A stretch of DNA of 64,000 nucleotides from Bacteroidales bacterium (GTDB lineage Bacteria > Bacteroidota > Bacteroidia > Bacteroidales > UBA932), in assembly GCA_017550655.1 (NCBI GenBank), contig JAFZOK010000013.1, forward strand, positions 717,606 through 781,605, written 5' to 3'. Positions within the stretch are counted from its first letter, which is position 1. Each line of letters opens with the position of its first letter. The notes beneath the pieces were generated by a model, which made no database searches, was not told where the DNA came from, and saw only the letters and a list, made by a program, of their open reading frames with translations. The position numbers were made by a program, and so were the translations under genes. Of the stretch, positions 48,781-58,108 are shown piece after piece.

Positions 48781-50925
48781 TTACTTTTCGAATCTCTGGT
48801 TGAGAAGCTCCATCATCTTGATTACGGAGTAGGAGATTCTTGTACCAGGGCCGAAGATAGCGGCTGCACCGGCCTTGTAGAGAGCGTCATAGTCCTGGGC
48901 AGGGATAACTCCGCCGGCTACAACTATGATATCCTCTCTTCCGAGTTTCTTCAGTTCGTTGATGATCTGAGGAACCAGGGTCTTGTGGCCTGCTGCCAAT
49001 GAGGAAACGCCAACGATGTGGACGTCGTTCTCCACTGCCTGCTTAGCGGCCTCGGCAGGAGTCTGGAACAGAGGTCCCATATCCACGTCGAATCCGCAGT
49101 CTGCATAACCGGTGGCAACAACCTTTGCACCGCGGTCGTGACCGTCCTGTCCGAGCTTGGCAACCATGATACGAGGCTGGCGGCCTTCCTTCTTGGCGAA
49201 CTCGGCAACCATCTTCTTTGCCTTCTCGAACTCGCTGTCTTTCTTGACCTCAGATGAGTAAACACCTACATTCATACGGATCTTTGCTGTGTATCTTCCT
49301 ACTACCTCTTCGCAAGCGTCAGAGATTTCTCCCAGGGATGCCCTTGCCTTTGCAGCCTCAACTGCAAGAGCGAGGAGATTGCCCTTCTTGGTTTTAACGC
49401 ACTCGGTGATAGCAGCCAGACACTGTTTAACTTTCTCGTTGTCTCTTGTCTTGTACAGTTTCTCCAGACGTGCAACCTGCTGCTGGCGAACCTTGGTGTT
49501 GTCGATATCCAGAATCTTGATAGGATCCTCGTGAGCAAGCCTGTACAGGTTAAGTCCGATGATGCTCTCCTCTCCGGAGTCGATTCTTGCCTGCTTTCTT
49601 GCAGCGGCTTCCTCGATTCTCAGCTTAGGAATACCGGACTCGATAGCCTTTGCCATACCGCCGAGTTTCTCGACTTCCTGGATATGTCCCCAAGCCTTGT
49701 GAGCCAGCTCGTTGGTCAGGCTCTCGATGTAGTAGGAACCAGCCCAAGGGTCGATTGAACGGCAAACCTGGGTTTCCTGCTGGATGTAGATCTGGGTGTT
49801 TCTCGCGATACGTGCGGAGAAGTCCGTTGGCAGGGCGATAGCCTCGTCCAAAGCGTTGGTGTGCAGGCTCTGGGTGTGTCCCAGTGCGGCTCCCATAGCC
49901 TCGATACAGGTTCTTGCAACGTTGTTGAAAGGATCCTGCTCTGTAAGGCTCCATCCTGAAGTCTGGCAGTGGGTTCTGAGGCTGAGGCTCTTAGGGTTCT
50001 CGGGGTTGAACTGCTTGACGATCTTTGCCCAAAGCATTCTGGCGGCCCTCATCTTTGCAATCTCCATGAAGTGGTTGGTTCCGATTGCCCAGAAGAAGGA
50101 AAGTCTTGGAGCGAACTTGTCTACAGGAATGCCTGCCTTGATACCGGTACGGAGATACTCCAGACCGTCTGCAAGGGTGTAGGCCATCTCGATGTCGTTG
50201 GTTGCACCTGCTTCCTGCATGTGGTAACCGGAAATGGAGATGGAGTTGAACTTAGGCATATACTGTGAGGTGTAGGCGAAGATGTCGCCGATGATTCTCA
50301 TACTGAACTCAGGAGGATAGATGTAGGTGTTACGCACCATGAACTCCTTGAGGATGTCGTTCTGGATGGTACCAGCCATTTCCTCGAGCTTCACTCCCTG
50401 CTCCAGACCTGCCACGATGTAGAAGGCCATGATAGGAAGAACGGCTCCGTTCATTGTCATTGATACGGACATCTTTCCAAGAGGAATCTGGTCGAAGAGG
50501 ATCTTCATGTCCTCAACGGAGCAGATACTTACACCAGCCTTTCCGACATCGCCGACAACTCTTGGGTTATCTGCATTGTATCCTCTGTGGGTAGGGAGGT
50601 CGAACGCTACTGAAAGACCTTTCTGTCCTGCAGCCAGGTTCCTTCTGTAGAATGCGTTGGACTCTTCTGCGGTGGAGAAACCTGCGTACTGGCGTACAGT
50701 CCAAGGTTTCTGAACGTACATTGTGCTATAAGGTCCTCTCAGGAAAGGAGCCACACCTGCAGCGTAGTGCAGATGCTCCATCTTCTCAAGGTCTTTTGCG
50801 GTGTAGTTGGTCTTAACCGCAATCTTTTCAGGGGTATTCCAAAGAACTTCCTTCTTTGCTGCACCCTTCTTTGCTGCAGGCTTTGCAGCTGACTTATATA
50901 CTAAATCGTTGAATTTTGGACGCAT
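48781..50925 (-). CDS. mutB: Methylmalonyl-CoA mutase large (catalytic) subunit
   Basis: A 714-residue B12-dependent mutase subunit that interconverts succinyl-CoA and methylmalonyl-CoA, the central step of propionate formation in Bacteroidales. It has the TIM-barrel substrate domain ([50 protein letters not shown]) and a C-terminal cobalamin domain with the base-off motif in [19 protein letters not shown] (DxHxxG). The N-terminal Ala/Lys-rich tail (residues 10-25) is unusual. Start [11 protein letters not shown] at 50925 is supported by GGAGG 7 bases upstream. It follows the small-subunit gene by 14 bases. Confidence 0.95.
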   Translation of the reverse strand: MRPKFNDLVYKSAAKPAAKKGAAKKEVLWNTPEKIAVKTNYTAKDLEKMEHLHYAAGVAPFLRGPYSTMYVQKPWTVRQYAGFSTAEESNAFYRRNLAAGQKGLSVAFDLPTHRGYNADNPRVVGDVGKAGVSICSVEDMKILFDQIPLGKMSVSMTMNGAVLPIMAFYIVAGLEQGVKLEEMAGTIQNDILKEFMVRNTYIYPPEFSMRIIGDIFAYTSQYMPKFNSISISGYHMQEAGATNDIEMAYTLADGLEYLRTGIKAGIPVDKFAPRLSFFWAIGTNHFMEIAKMRAARMLWAKIVKQFNPENPKSLSLRTHCQTSGWSLTEQDPFNNVARTCIEAMGAALGHTQSLHTNALDEAIALPTDFSARIARNTQIYIQQETQVCRSIDPWAGSYYIESLTNELAHKAWGHIQEVEKLGGMAKAIESGIPKLRIEEAAARKQARIDSGEESIIGLNLYRLAHEDPIKILDIDNTKVRQQQVARLEKLYKTRDNEKVKQCLAAITECVKTKKGNLLALAVEAAKARASLGEISDACEEVVGRYTAKIRMNVGVYSSEVKKDSEFEKAKKMVAEFAKKEGRQPRIMVAKLGQDGHDRGAKVVATGYADCGFDVDMGPLFQTPAEAAKQAVENDVHIVGVSSLAAGHKTLVPQIINELKKLGREDIIVVAGGVIPAQDYDALYKAGAAAIFGPGTRISYSVIKMMELLNQRFEK

Positions 50926-50939
50926 AACTTTTCCTCCCC

Positions 50940-52793
50940 TTATTTGATAAGTTTTTCCTGGTAAGCCTTCAGTGTCTCGAGCACGTTGCTGCGTACACTG
51001 ATGAAGTTCTCTATACCCTTTGCAATCAGATCGTTCTTGCATTCAGGGTCTCCGGCTACAACTACGATTCCCTTCTTGCCCACGATCTTGGCAATCTGAG
51101 GAACCTCAACTGCATACTCGTCGTCTGAAGAGCAGGCTACGATGATGTCTGCCTTAGCCTTGAGGGCTGCCTTTGCTCCTTCCTCAGGAGAGTTGAAGCG
51201 GTTGTTGTCAACTACCTGGAATCCGGCTACTGCAAAGAAGTTGCAGGCGAACTGTGCCCTTGCGCGGCACATTGCCAGGTTTCCGTAGGTAACCATAAAC
51301 GCCATCGGACGTTTCTTGGCCTTGTCTGTCTTGAACCTGAGTTCCTCGAAAGCCATGGCGCCTCTGTAAACCTCCAGAGGACGGCCAACCATTCCGGCCT
51401 TCTTCTTAGGAGCGGCCTTGCGGGTTACGGTCTTCTTGGTAACTTCCTTCTCCACAACCTCTGTGAAGTTAGGGAACTGGTTGGTTCCAAGGAGAGTATC
51501 CCTTCTGGTCGCGATATTGGAATCTCTCTTCAGCGATGTCTCCTTGATGCTGTCCTGGATCTTTTCTGCCTTGAATGCCTCGACATATCCGCCGGCCTTC
51601 TCGATAGAGTTGAACAGATCCCAGGAAGCCTTTGCAACTGCATCGGTGAGCTCCTCGATGTAATAGGATCCTGCACCCGGGTCAACTACCTTGTTGAAGT
51701 GGCTCTCGTCCAGAAGCAGGCTCTGCACGTTACGCGCAATTCTGTTGGAGAACTCGCCAGGCTTCTTGTAAGCGTGGTCGAAAGGAAGGACTTCCATTGA
51801 GTCAACTCCTCCGATTGCTCCACTCATTGCCTCGGTGGTATCTCTCAGCATATTTACGTAAGGATCGTAAACCGTCTGGTTCCAGGCGCTTGTAACAGCG
51901 TGAACCTTGATCTTGCAGCTGTCTTCCTTCTTTGCCCCGTAAGCCTTTACGATATTGGCCCATAGCAGTCTTGCTGCACGGAACTTGGCAATCTCCATAA
52001 AGTAGTTGCCGCTGATGGATACGGTGAACTTGATTCTCTTTGCAGCCTCGTCAACCTTCACACCGGCATCCTGTAGGAGGTTCAGGTACTCGCTGCCCAT
52101 ATTCATTCCGTATGCCAGTTCCTGGGTGATGGTGCTTCCCGCATCGTTGAAAGCGTATGAATAAACTCCAACAACCGTTATGTGAGGGAAGTCCTTTACA
52201 AGCTCGATGGCCTTTACCAGAAGTTTTGCAGCATCTGCCTTGCTCCAGACTCCTGTTGCGTTCATCTCCTTCAGAGGGTCGTAGTCGAAAGATGCCCTGA
52301 TAGCGGAAGCCTTGGTGCCCTTCTCCTTTGCCACTGCGATGAAGTTCTTCAGGACAGACAAGTCCTTGCATCCCTTGAAGTTAACCTCGACAGCCTTGAG
52401 CTCGATGCCGTTCAGAAGGGCTTTCATGTCTGCCTTGAGAACTTTCTCTGTCTGGCTAAGGTCGAATCCCGGAGCGGTAACTCCCTTCATCATGCCGTCA
52501 AGAGCCAAAGCGTTGGCTGCCTTGAAATCCTTTCCGACTGCATAGTCCTGCCTGATCAGCCAGTTGTTGTCGTCTTTGGTGCCTCTTACAAAAGGAAACT
52601 CTCCGGCCTTTCCGCCCACTTCCTTTAGACCCTTCAGGTCCTCGGCGCGGTAATAAGGCTGCACGGAGAAACCTTCCATTGTTCTCCATACGAGCTTCTT
52701 CTGATAATCGGCACCCTTCAAATCCTTGATTATAGCATCCTCCCATACCTGCTTGGGAACGGGAGGAAACTCAGTAAATAATTTCTCTGCCAT
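50940..52793 (-). CDS. mutA: Methylmalonyl-CoA mutase small subunit
   Basis: A 617-residue non-catalytic partner of MutB. It shares the barrel fold ([40 protein letters not shown]) and a degenerate cobalamin domain without DxHxxG ([40 protein letters not shown]). A short Lys/Thr/Ala stretch ([19 protein letters not shown]) precedes that domain and resembles the Lys/Ala-rich tail of MutB. It is the first gene of the two-gene operon, with a -7 box at 52886-52893. Confidence 0.94.
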   Translation of the reverse strand: MAEKLFTEFPPVPKQVWEDAIIKDLKGADYQKKLVWRTMEGFSVQPYYRAEDLKGLKEVGGKAGEFPFVRGTKDDNNWLIRQDYAVGKDFKAANALALDGMMKGVTAPGFDLSQTEKVLKADMKALLNGIELKAVEVNFKGCKDLSVLKNFIAVAKEKGTKASAIRASFDYDPLKEMNATGVWSKADAAKLLVKAIELVKDFPHITVVGVYSYAFNDAGSTITQELAYGMNMGSEYLNLLQDAGVKVDEAAKRIKFTVSISGNYFMEIAKFRAARLLWANIVKAYGAKKEDSCKIKVHAVTSAWNQTVYDPYVNMLRDTTEAMSGAIGGVDSMEVLPFDHAYKKPGEFSNRIARNVQSLLLDESHFNKVVDPGAGSYYIEELTDAVAKASWDLFNSIEKAGGYVEAFKAEKIQDSIKETSLKRDSNIATRRDTLLGTNQFPNFTEVVEKEVTKKTVTRKAAPKKKAGMVGRPLEVYRGAMAFEELRFKTDKAKKRPMAFMVTYGNLAMCRARAQFACNFFAVAGFQVVDNNRFNSPEEGAKAALKAKADIIVACSSDDEYAVEVPQIAKIVGKKGIVVVAGDPECKNDLIAKGIENFISVRSNVLETLKAYQEKLIK

Positions 52794-52885
52794 ATTATTA
52801 CTGTTGTTTGATAGGTGTATTATTGTTTAATGTTAATTCTTATGAGGCATCGGCTATGGCTCAGCGATGACTTTATAATAGACAA

Positions 52886-52893
52886 CAAATATA
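52886..52893 (-). promoter_or_regulatory. -7 box TATATTTG for the mutase operon
   Basis: Minus-strand TATATTTG followed by TTGTCTA, the same string as at the aspA promoter. It lies about 93 bases before the mutA start. Confidence 0.5.
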
Positions 52894-52970
52894 ACATTTA
52901 TTCTTGTACTTTGTAAGTCGCGGATATATTAAACCTCAAATATTTTTAACCGAAAGACTATGCGTGAAAA

Positions 52971-53025
52971 TTTGGAGATAAAGGTTTTTTTCATACCTTT
53001 GCACCCCGCTAAAGAAAAAGGAGGT
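52971..53025 (+). promoter_or_regulatory. rpsU promoter and strong Shine-Dalgarno
   Basis: A full Bacteroidota promoter: -33 TTTG (52971-52974), 19-bp spacer, -7 TACCTTTG (52994-53001). The predicted short leader contains AAGGAGGT at 53018-53025, about 10 bases before the rpsU ATG. A strong Shine-Dalgarno is exceptional in this phylum and fits autoregulation of bS21. Confidence 0.8.
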
Positions 53026-53035
53026 GGTATAAAGC

Positions 53036-53227
53036 ATGATTATCGTTCCAATCAAGGACGGCGAGAACATAGAGAGAGCATTAAAGAAGTTTAAGAGAAA
53101 GTTCGAGAAGACTGGCATCATCCGCGAGCTCCGCGACCGCAAGACTTTTGAGAAGCCTTCAGTCAGGAAGCGTGCGCAGCTGATGAAAGCTATCTATGTA
53201 AAGCACCTTCAGACTAGCGAGGAATAA
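53036..53227 (+). CDS. rpsU: 30S ribosomal protein bS21
   Basis: A 63-residue basic ribosomal protein (MIIVPIKDGENIERALKKFK, then KFEKTGIIRELRDRKTFEKP). In Bacteroidota ribosomes bS21, with bS18 and bS6, holds the 3' tail of 16S rRNA so that it cannot pair with mRNA; its own gene keeps a strong Shine-Dalgarno, so ribosomes lacking bS21 would translate it best. The sequence here has exactly that arrangement (AAGGAGGT in the leader). A terminator follows directly, so it is transcribed alone. Confidence 0.96.
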   Translation: MIIVPIKDGENIERALKKFKRKFEKTGIIRELRDRKTFEKPSVRKRAQLMKAIYVKHLQTSEE

Positions 53228-53250
53228 TCCTGGCGCTTTTGCAAGCTTAG

Positions 53251-53283
53251 AGAGGGATGGACATCAGTCCGTTCCTCTTTTTC
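53251..53283 (+). terminator. Rho-independent terminator after rpsU
   Basis: AGAGGGATGGAC and GTCCGTTCCTCT pair (one mismatch) around ATCA, followed by TTTT. It lies 23 bases after the rpsU stop and separates it from the recombinase gene. Confidence 0.75.
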
Positions 53284-53285
53284 GT

Positions 53286-53293
53286 TATATTTG
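53286..53293 (+). promoter_or_regulatory. -7 box TATATTTG for the Xer-like gene
   Basis: Matches TAnnTTTG and ends 6 bases before the ATG at 53300; transcription would start about 3 bases before the start codon. This makes the in-frame TTG at 53291 impossible as a start. Confidence 0.5.
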
Positions 53294-53299
53294 CAATGT

Positions 53300-54226
53300 A
53301 TGGGATGCCTCAGCGATTTCACTGATTACCTCAAGGTCAGGAAGAGATATTCTCCCCGCACCGTAAAACTCTACAGCGATGCCGTGGGGGATTTCCTCCG
53401 CTATGCCCTCCCAGAAAGGCAAAACGAGGCAACATCCGCCATTCCTGACAATGAGATTCTGGAAGTTCTTCGATTCCAGATTATCCGCGGCTATGTTTCC
53501 AATATGATGGACAAGTCTTTGGATGCCAGAACAGTAAATCTTCATCTGAGTGCCCTGAGCACCTTCTGCAACTACCTTGTCAAGCAGCAAAAGCTCCCGT
53601 CCAATCCCGTCAAGGGTATAGTCCGCCCTAAAGAGAAAAAACGGCTTCCGTCTTTTTTCACCCCGGAGGCCCTGAAAGAGTATTTTGACAGCCCTGTTTC
53701 CGATGACTATCCTTCTGCTAGAAACAGGATGATCGTGACCCTTCTCTTTGCTACCGGTCTCAGGCGGGCAGAGGCGGCAGGGCTGAGGACAACAGACATA
53801 GACCTTTCCCGGCGCACCATCAGCATCATCGGAAAAGGCAACAAGCAGAGGCTCATTCCGACAGTTGACTCCCTGGCAGAGAAAATCGGTGACTATCTTG
53901 CTCAGCGACAGGCTTTCCTGGAAGAGCAGGGAGTCTCTGACTCAGGTTATTTCTTCCTTACTGATAGGGGAAAGCCCTCTTACGTGGAGTTCATTAACAG
54001 AATTGTCAAGAGTGAGCTTTCTTCCATCAGTATTTCCGGCAAGAAGACTCCGCACACTCTCCGTCACAGTTTTGCCACGGCTCTGCTCAACGACGGGGCA
54101 GACCTCAATAGTATCAAGGAAGCCCTTGGGCATTCCAGTCTTGCCGCTACCGAGGTCTATACCCACAACTCCTTTGAGAAACTGAAGGAAGTTTACAAAA
54201 CCGCCCATCCAAGGGCCAGGAAATAA
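53300..54226 (+). CDS. XerC/XerD-type tyrosine recombinase
   Basis: A 308-residue recombinase with the SAM-like N-terminal domain (FTDYLKVRKRYSPRTVKLYS) and a catalytic domain with Arg in TGLRRAEAAGLR, Lys in IGKGNKQRLIP, HxxR in TPHTLRHSFATALL, His in ALGHSSLAATE and Tyr in VYTHNSF. It is the chromosomal Xer type, not an element integrase: rpsU next to a xer gene is a common conserved pair in Bacteroidales. It resolves chromosome dimers at dif. Whether it is XerC or XerD cannot be decided by eye. Confidence 0.9.
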   Translation: MGCLSDFTDYLKVRKRYSPRTVKLYSDAVGDFLRYALPERQNEATSAIPDNEILEVLRFQIIRGYVSNMMDKSLDARTVNLHLSALSTFCNYLVKQQKLPSNPVKGIVRPKEKKRLPSFFTPEALKEYFDSPVSDDYPSARNRMIVTLLFATGLRRAEAAGLRTTDIDLSRRTISIIGKGNKQRLIPTVDSLAEKIGDYLAQRQAFLEEQGVSDSGYFFLTDRGKPSYVEFINRIVKSELSSISISGKKTPHTLRHSFATALLNDGADLNSIKEALGHSSLAATEVYTHNSFEKLKEVYKTAHPRARK

Positions 54227-54252
54227 AAGACAAATCAAAAACAACAATTAAT

Positions 54253-54771
54253 ATGAAAAGGATTCTCATAATTGCAATTCTGGCATTATTCGCTACCGCT
54301 TCATTTGCCCAGACCACTCAGAAGCAAGCCCTCAAAAAGGTTTATGACGAAGATATCAATCCGCTTGAGCAGATAGACAAGGCTGTTGCAAAAGCCAAGG
54401 CAGAAGGCAAATACGTAATTTGCCAGCTAGGCGGCAACTGGTGCCCGTGGTGCCTAAGGTTCGCCGATTTCATCACAAAAGACGCAGATATCAGCAAACT
54501 CATCGGCGACAACTTTGTTTATATCCACGTGAACTACAACCCGAGAATGGCCAAGAGCAAAGACGAAGCTGTTGTCAAGCAGGCAAATGCCCTGATGAAA
54601 AGGCTCGACAACGCCGGCCGATTCGGGTATCCTGTTTTCATTGTGCTTGACAAAGGCGGCAAAGTCCTTCATATCCAGGACTCCAGCTTCCTTGAAGAAG
54701 GAGAAGGCTACAACAAGGACAAAGTGATCCGTTTCTTCAAGAACTGGACTCCAAAAGCCGTTGGCAAATAA
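54253..54771 (+). CDS. Exported thioredoxin-like protein
   Basis: A 172-residue periplasmic protein with signal peptide (ILIIAILALFATASFAQ) and a thioredoxin fold. The redox motif is CPWC in QLGGNWCPWCLRFADFI, followed by the cis-Pro strand GRFGYPVFIVLDKGGKVL. It belongs to the thioredoxin_7/DUF255-like group that acts in periplasmic disulfide exchange. The start of the next gene overlaps its stop (TAATG), so it is co-transcribed with the ADP-ribosylglycohydrolase, with no obvious functional link. Confidence 0.87.
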   Translation: MKRILIIAILALFATASFAQTTQKQALKKVYDEDINPLEQIDKAVAKAKAEGKYVICQLGGNWCPWCLRFADFITKDADISKLIGDNFVYIHVNYNPRMAKSKDEAVVKQANALMKRLDNAGRFGYPVFIVLDKGGKVLHIQDSSFLEEGEGYNKDKVIRFFKNWTPKAVGK

Positions 54772-55970
54772 TGAAAGACAACACTCAAGCAGATAAGTAT
54801 AAAGACCGTGCGCTGGGTTGTATGGTTGGCGGGGCCGTGGGAGACGCCCTGGGCTATGCCATTGAGTTTGACAGCTGGCAGGACGTTGAGCGCAAGTTCG
54901 GTCCTCGTGGAATTACCCGTTATCAACTTGACAGATGGGGTGTTGCCCGTATCTCAGATGACACCCAGATGTCTCTTTTCACCGCCGCCGGCATTCTTCT
55001 GGGAATGACCAGAGGCTATATGAGAGGCATTATGGCTCGCATAGATACCTATTGCCACTGGACATATCTGGACTGGCTCCACACGCAGCAGTGGACTGCC
55101 AGAAAAGAAGACGAGAGAGTTGATTCCTGGCTGATGGATATTCCCCAGCTCTACTCAAGGCGCGCTCCCGGCAACACCTGTCTTACCGCCCTGATGGCTT
55201 TAGAGAAAGACCAGACTCCGCTCAACGACAGCTGCGGCTGCGGCGGCGTGATGCGCACAGCACCGCTTGCCATTCTTGATTTCCTCCACAGCTATGCTTC
55301 CGGAGATATACTTTTTTGCGATATGTGTGCCGCTGAGGCAGCCAGGCTGACTCACAAGCATCCGCTTGGTTTCATTTCTTCCGCTCTTCTCAATCACATT
55401 CTGACCAGGATTCTGGGTGGATATGCGGATGGTGAAGACCGCCAAGACCTGCTTGCTTCCCTAATACAAAAGGCCGCGGAAGAGATTGGTTCAATACAGT
55501 CTGCTCCAGACGATAACAAGGCCTACAAAGAACTCTGGCCTAATCATATAGCCACCCAGCAGGACATAATCAATAAGGCCATAGACCTTGCCGGAGGAGA
55601 CACTCCAGACCACACAGCCATTGAGTCCATCGGCGGCGGCTGGACCGGCCACGAAGCTCTTGCCATTGCGGTTTACAGCGCGGTCAAGCATTGCGCTTCT
55701 TTTGAAGACGCAATCATAAGCAGCGTCAACCACTCCGGAGACAGCGACTCCACCGGTGCAGTCTGCGGCAACATCATAGGCTGTCTTCTTGGCCGCAGTG
55801 CAATTCCGGCCCACTTTACCCAGAACCTGGAGCTTTTAGACATCATAGAAGAAATTGCCACAGACCTTTACACCGGCTGCATAATCAGCGATCACGATCC
55901 TGTAGACACTCCCGAAAAACAACGCTGGGAGCAAAAGTACTGCCACTTCCGCTATCCTCATAAGCGCTGA
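54771..55970 (+). CDS. ADP-ribosylglycohydrolase family protein
   Basis: A 399-residue protein of the ARH/DraG family, which removes ADP-ribose from proteins or small molecules. Metal and substrate motifs are present: GCMVGGAVGDALGYAIEF, RISDDTQMSLFTAAGIL, CGCGGVMRTAPLAI and VNHSGDSDSTGAVCGNIIG. The C-terminal extension (about residues 350-399) is short. It overlaps the thioredoxin-like gene by 1 base and ends at a clear terminator (55982-56010). Target unknown. Confidence 0.92.
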   Translation: MKDNTQADKYKDRALGCMVGGAVGDALGYAIEFDSWQDVERKFGPRGITRYQLDRWGVARISDDTQMSLFTAAGILLGMTRGYMRGIMARIDTYCHWTYLDWLHTQQWTARKEDERVDSWLMDIPQLYSRRAPGNTCLTALMALEKDQTPLNDSCGCGGVMRTAPLAILDFLHSYASGDILFCDMCAAEAARLTHKHPLGFISSALLNHILTRILGGYADGEDRQDLLASLIQKAAEEIGSIQSAPDDNKAYKELWPNHIATQQDIINKAIDLAGGDTPDHTAIESIGGGWTGHEALAIAVYSAVKHCASFEDAIISSVNHSGDSDSTGAVCGNIIGCLLGRSAIPAHFTQNLELLDIIEEIATDLYTGCIISDHDPVDTPEKQRWEQKYCHFRYPHKR

Positions 55971-55981
55971 GTTGAATCTAT

Positions 55982-56010
55982 GAATTCAGGCAAATGAGCC
56001 TGAATTTTTT
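55982..56010 (+). terminator. Rho-independent terminator after the ADP-ribosylglycohydrolase
   Basis: AATTCAGGC (55983-55991) and GCCTGAATT (55998-56006) form a perfect 9-bp stem with loop AAATGA, followed by TTTT. Confidence 0.85.
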
Positions 56011-56011
56011 C

Positions 56012-56047
56012 TTTGACAAAACTTGTCAAATCGGCCTTGTATCTTTG
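56012..56047 (+). promoter_or_regulatory. Palindromic operator and -7 box before the orphan gene
   Basis: TTTGACA (56012-56018), N5, TGTCAAA (56024-56030), then 9 bases, then TATCTTTG (56040-56047). The same layout, with the same 9-base gap, lies before cas9 at 58109-58144. The leader would be about 60 bases, so the gene must start downstream, at 56111. Confidence 0.65.
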
Positions 56048-56110
56048 CCATTGACTCAAGATGGGGCTCTCCTTCTTGAACAAATTACTTATTCCTTATT
56101 ATTTAACGTT

Positions 56111-56908
56111 ATGCTTTACGATTTATTAGCTTTTTTCTATGAGAAGGCTGACGACAAGAAATGCCGTTACTGCGTGCCTTTGGGATTTGTTGGTTATTCT
56201 GCTTTGGAAGGATTCAACGAGGATCCTGATTCTACCGATGGTTACACCGATTACATCTTGCGTAATGCTCAATATGACGATCTGGTACGTCTTGTTCAAT
56301 GGCCCTATGAAAGTGAGCTCAACGATGTTTACTCTTCTGACAAGCTCTTTGAAAGGATTGAAGTAAGAGCCTCGGAACTTGATGTTCTTGATGATGATGG
56401 AACTATTGGGGCAAGAGGAGTAACGATATCCGAAGTCTTTGTGCAATTCGAGGAAACCGCGCCATCTAGCCCTGTTGTTTTCTATAATGCTGTATTTGAA
56501 AATATAAAGAAGAATACCAAGCGGTTTAAAGTGCCACTCAAAAAACTGAAGAATTATTTTGGCGTGCTCACGATGTTTGAAGTGATGGAACGTCTTGACA
56601 AGTATTTCGGGAAGGGGCTACCCTGGACTTTTGAGCAGCTGAAAAAATATTTTAAGGATGATTTAGATGCCAAACGCCTTGCTGTGAAAAATATAGAGAT
56701 AGCAAAAAAGGTAATAGGCGGAGATGAGTATCTTAATTTGAAATTAGAGCCAAATTACAAAGGTTATGAAGTTGTTGTTTGCGAACCCAAAGGTGATGGG
56801 ATTCTGGGACTTCCTTTTTATGTGCTGATAAAAAACGGCAAGGGGCACATCGCTGACATAGAAGAACGTGACGAATTGCTGTTCAGAAACCTTAATGCGA
56901 AAGACTAA
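56111..56908 (+). CDS. Orphan protein of unknown function, co-regulated with cas9?
   Basis: A 265-residue soluble protein starting MLYDLLAFFYEKADDKK; the ATG at 56111 is chosen because the promoter lies inside the longer open frame. The N-terminal half is acidic and rich in aromatic residues (EGFNEDPDSTDGYTDYILRN, DVLDDDGTIGARGVTISEVF); the C-terminal half is Lys-rich with a helical stretch (RLDKYFGKGLPWTFEQLKKY). I recognise no domain, signal or membrane segment. Base composition is more AT-rich than the genes to its left. It shares its promoter/operator architecture with cas9, so a role connected with defence or with the same stress is possible. Confidence 0.6.
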   Translation: MLYDLLAFFYEKADDKKCRYCVPLGFVGYSALEGFNEDPDSTDGYTDYILRNAQYDDLVRLVQWPYESELNDVYSSDKLFERIEVRASELDVLDDDGTIGARGVTISEVFVQFEETAPSSPVVFYNAVFENIKKNTKRFKVPLKKLKNYFGVLTMFEVMERLDKYFGKGLPWTFEQLKKYFKDDLDAKRLAVKNIEIAKKVIGGDEYLNLKLEPNYKGYEVVVCEPKGDGILGLPFYVLIKNGKGHIADIEERDELLFRNLNAKD

Positions 56909-56929
56909 AAGAAGGCGGTCAAGAACTAT

Positions 56930-57067
56930 ATGATAATTCAGTTAGGTGTTTCTGAAGAAGTTGCCGAGAATTCCATAAGGAAAAACGATGCGACTCTGGA
57001 TGACTGCTGGAAAGACAAACTATCAGTTACCGCTGCAGCTACAGGGCTGTTGCACAATTTATTGTAA
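56930..57067 (+). CDS. Possible 45-residue gene or remnant
   Basis: An ATG-initiated frame (MIIQLGVSEEVAENSIRKND and so on, ending TAAATGLLHNLL) 21 bases after the orphan gene. The composition is protein-like, but it is short and unsupported by any family I know. It could be a small partner of the orphan gene or the remnant of a larger one. The rest of 56909-57133 shows nothing. Confidence 0.25.
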   Translation: MIIQLGVSEEVAENSIRKNDATLDDCWKDKLSVTAAATGLLHNLL

Positions 57068-57133
57068 TAAAGTGCACCACCTTGCTACCCCGTTACCCAT
57101 CTCCCCATCTGTTTTCCAATGCATTCAGTATTT

Positions 57134-57523
57134 TCAAAATAAACAGACCCAACCAAACTTCCTGGAAAGATCCTTTATGAGATTTCTGTCTTGGACCGGA
57201 AGGTGGATTGTTGCTGTAAGTTGTTTTGTCTGCCTCTTGAGGATATTAGCAGAATCAATGTTGTACTGAGTTTGCAAATTCATCCATAAATCCGCTGGAA
57301 TGTCAAGAGCTTTTTCAAGTTTGACAGCCATATTCAGAGATATTGAGCGCTTGCCGTTTATTGTCTGACTTAGGATAGATGTTTTAATGCCAGTAATATC
57401 GGCAAGCTGTTTCTGTGTCATTTTTCTTTCCGCCAACTCGTCTTTTATCAATTCTCCAGGGTGTGTTGCAATAAAAGGAGTCGTGCTCTCATCAATAACG
57501 TTATTTGGTGTTATTCTATTCAT
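57134..57523 (-). CDS. higA: HigA-type antitoxin
   Basis: A 129-residue XRE-family antitoxin. The N-terminal part FIATHPGELIKDELAERKMT leads into an HTH (QKQLADITGIKTSILSQTIN, then GKRSISLNMAVKLEKALDIP), the VapI/HigA pattern. The C-terminal tail (TIHLPVQDRNLIKDLSRKFG) is longer than average. It neutralises the toxin encoded directly upstream (8-base overlap) and probably represses the operon at the palindrome 57867-57882. Toxin-first order is typical of hig systems. Confidence 0.88.
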   Translation of the reverse strand: MNRITPNNVIDESTTPFIATHPGELIKDELAERKMTQKQLADITGIKTSILSQTINGKRSISLNMAVKLEKALDIPADLWMNLQTQYNIDSANILKRQTKQLTATIHLPVQDRNLIKDLSRKFGWVCLF

Positions 57524-57833
57524 AATGCTTTGATATTTCTTTAATTAAAATGATGTTGATGATCCCGGCTTCTCCAGCTCTGCTTTTTAATAGCAATCGG
57601 TATTGATCATTTATCCATACGGTTTCTATGTTACTCAAATTCCCCTTCTTTTTCTCATAGTGCAGACTCTTGATTCTAAACAAGGATTCAATTCTTGTTG
57701 CTAATTTCAGATAGTTCACAACTTTTACGTAGCGAGTTATGATATCTTTCGGCAATTTGTTATAAGTTTTGTCTTGAGTAGTTCCGTTGCTGTATAACTC
57801 CCACAGGCTTTCACTTTCAAATTCTATTGTCAT
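57516..57833 (-). CDS. higB: HigB/RelE-type toxin
   Basis: A 105-residue toxin of the RelE superfamily. The N-terminal half (FESESLWELYSNGTTQDKTY, RYVKVVNYLKLATRIESLF) is the HigB-like helical hairpin; then basic residues on the strands SLHYEKKKGNLSNIETVWIN and DQYRLLLKSRAG fit the ribosome-dependent mRNA cleavage site. It precedes the antitoxin and overlaps it by 8 bases, so the two are translated together. It has its own promoter and operator directly upstream. Confidence 0.85.
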   Translation of the reverse strand: MTIEFESESLWELYSNGTTQDKTYNKLPKDIITRYVKVVNYLKLATRIESLFRIKSLHYEKKKGNLSNIETVWINDQYRLLLKSRAGEAGIINIILIKEISKHYE

Positions 57834-57843
57834 TTTATTTCTG

Positions 57844-57882
57844 CAAATATAATATTTGTTAATTAATTATCAAAAATGATAA
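57844..57882 (-). promoter_or_regulatory. higBA promoter with overlapping operator
   Basis: On the minus strand: -33 TTTG (57874-57871), 19-bp spacer, -7 TATATTTG (57851-57844), giving a start about 7 bases before higB. The palindrome TTATCA-AAAA-TGATAA (57867-57882) covers the -33 box, the expected place for HigA to repress. Confidence 0.75.
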
Positions 57883-58108
57883 CTATTTTTGAGTCTATGG
57901 CATTTATATCGAGACAAACTTATATCCATTCCTTTTTTCAATCCAAATCTTATCCGGATATAATCGATTATAATCGTTTGATGATTTATAAAACGGATTA
58001 GAGGTCTGAACTATAGTAAGTTAAAATTACTATTTCTATTCAGTTCGTTCTTGAAAAGGAGGCTATCGTTTCTTTTACTAATGGAATTCAGGGGTATTTA
58101 TATTATTC

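Noticed and set aside
55994-56110. Earlier ATG for the orphan gene at 56111
   Set aside because: The palindromic operator and -7 box lie inside this stretch, so it is upstream DNA rather than coding sequence.
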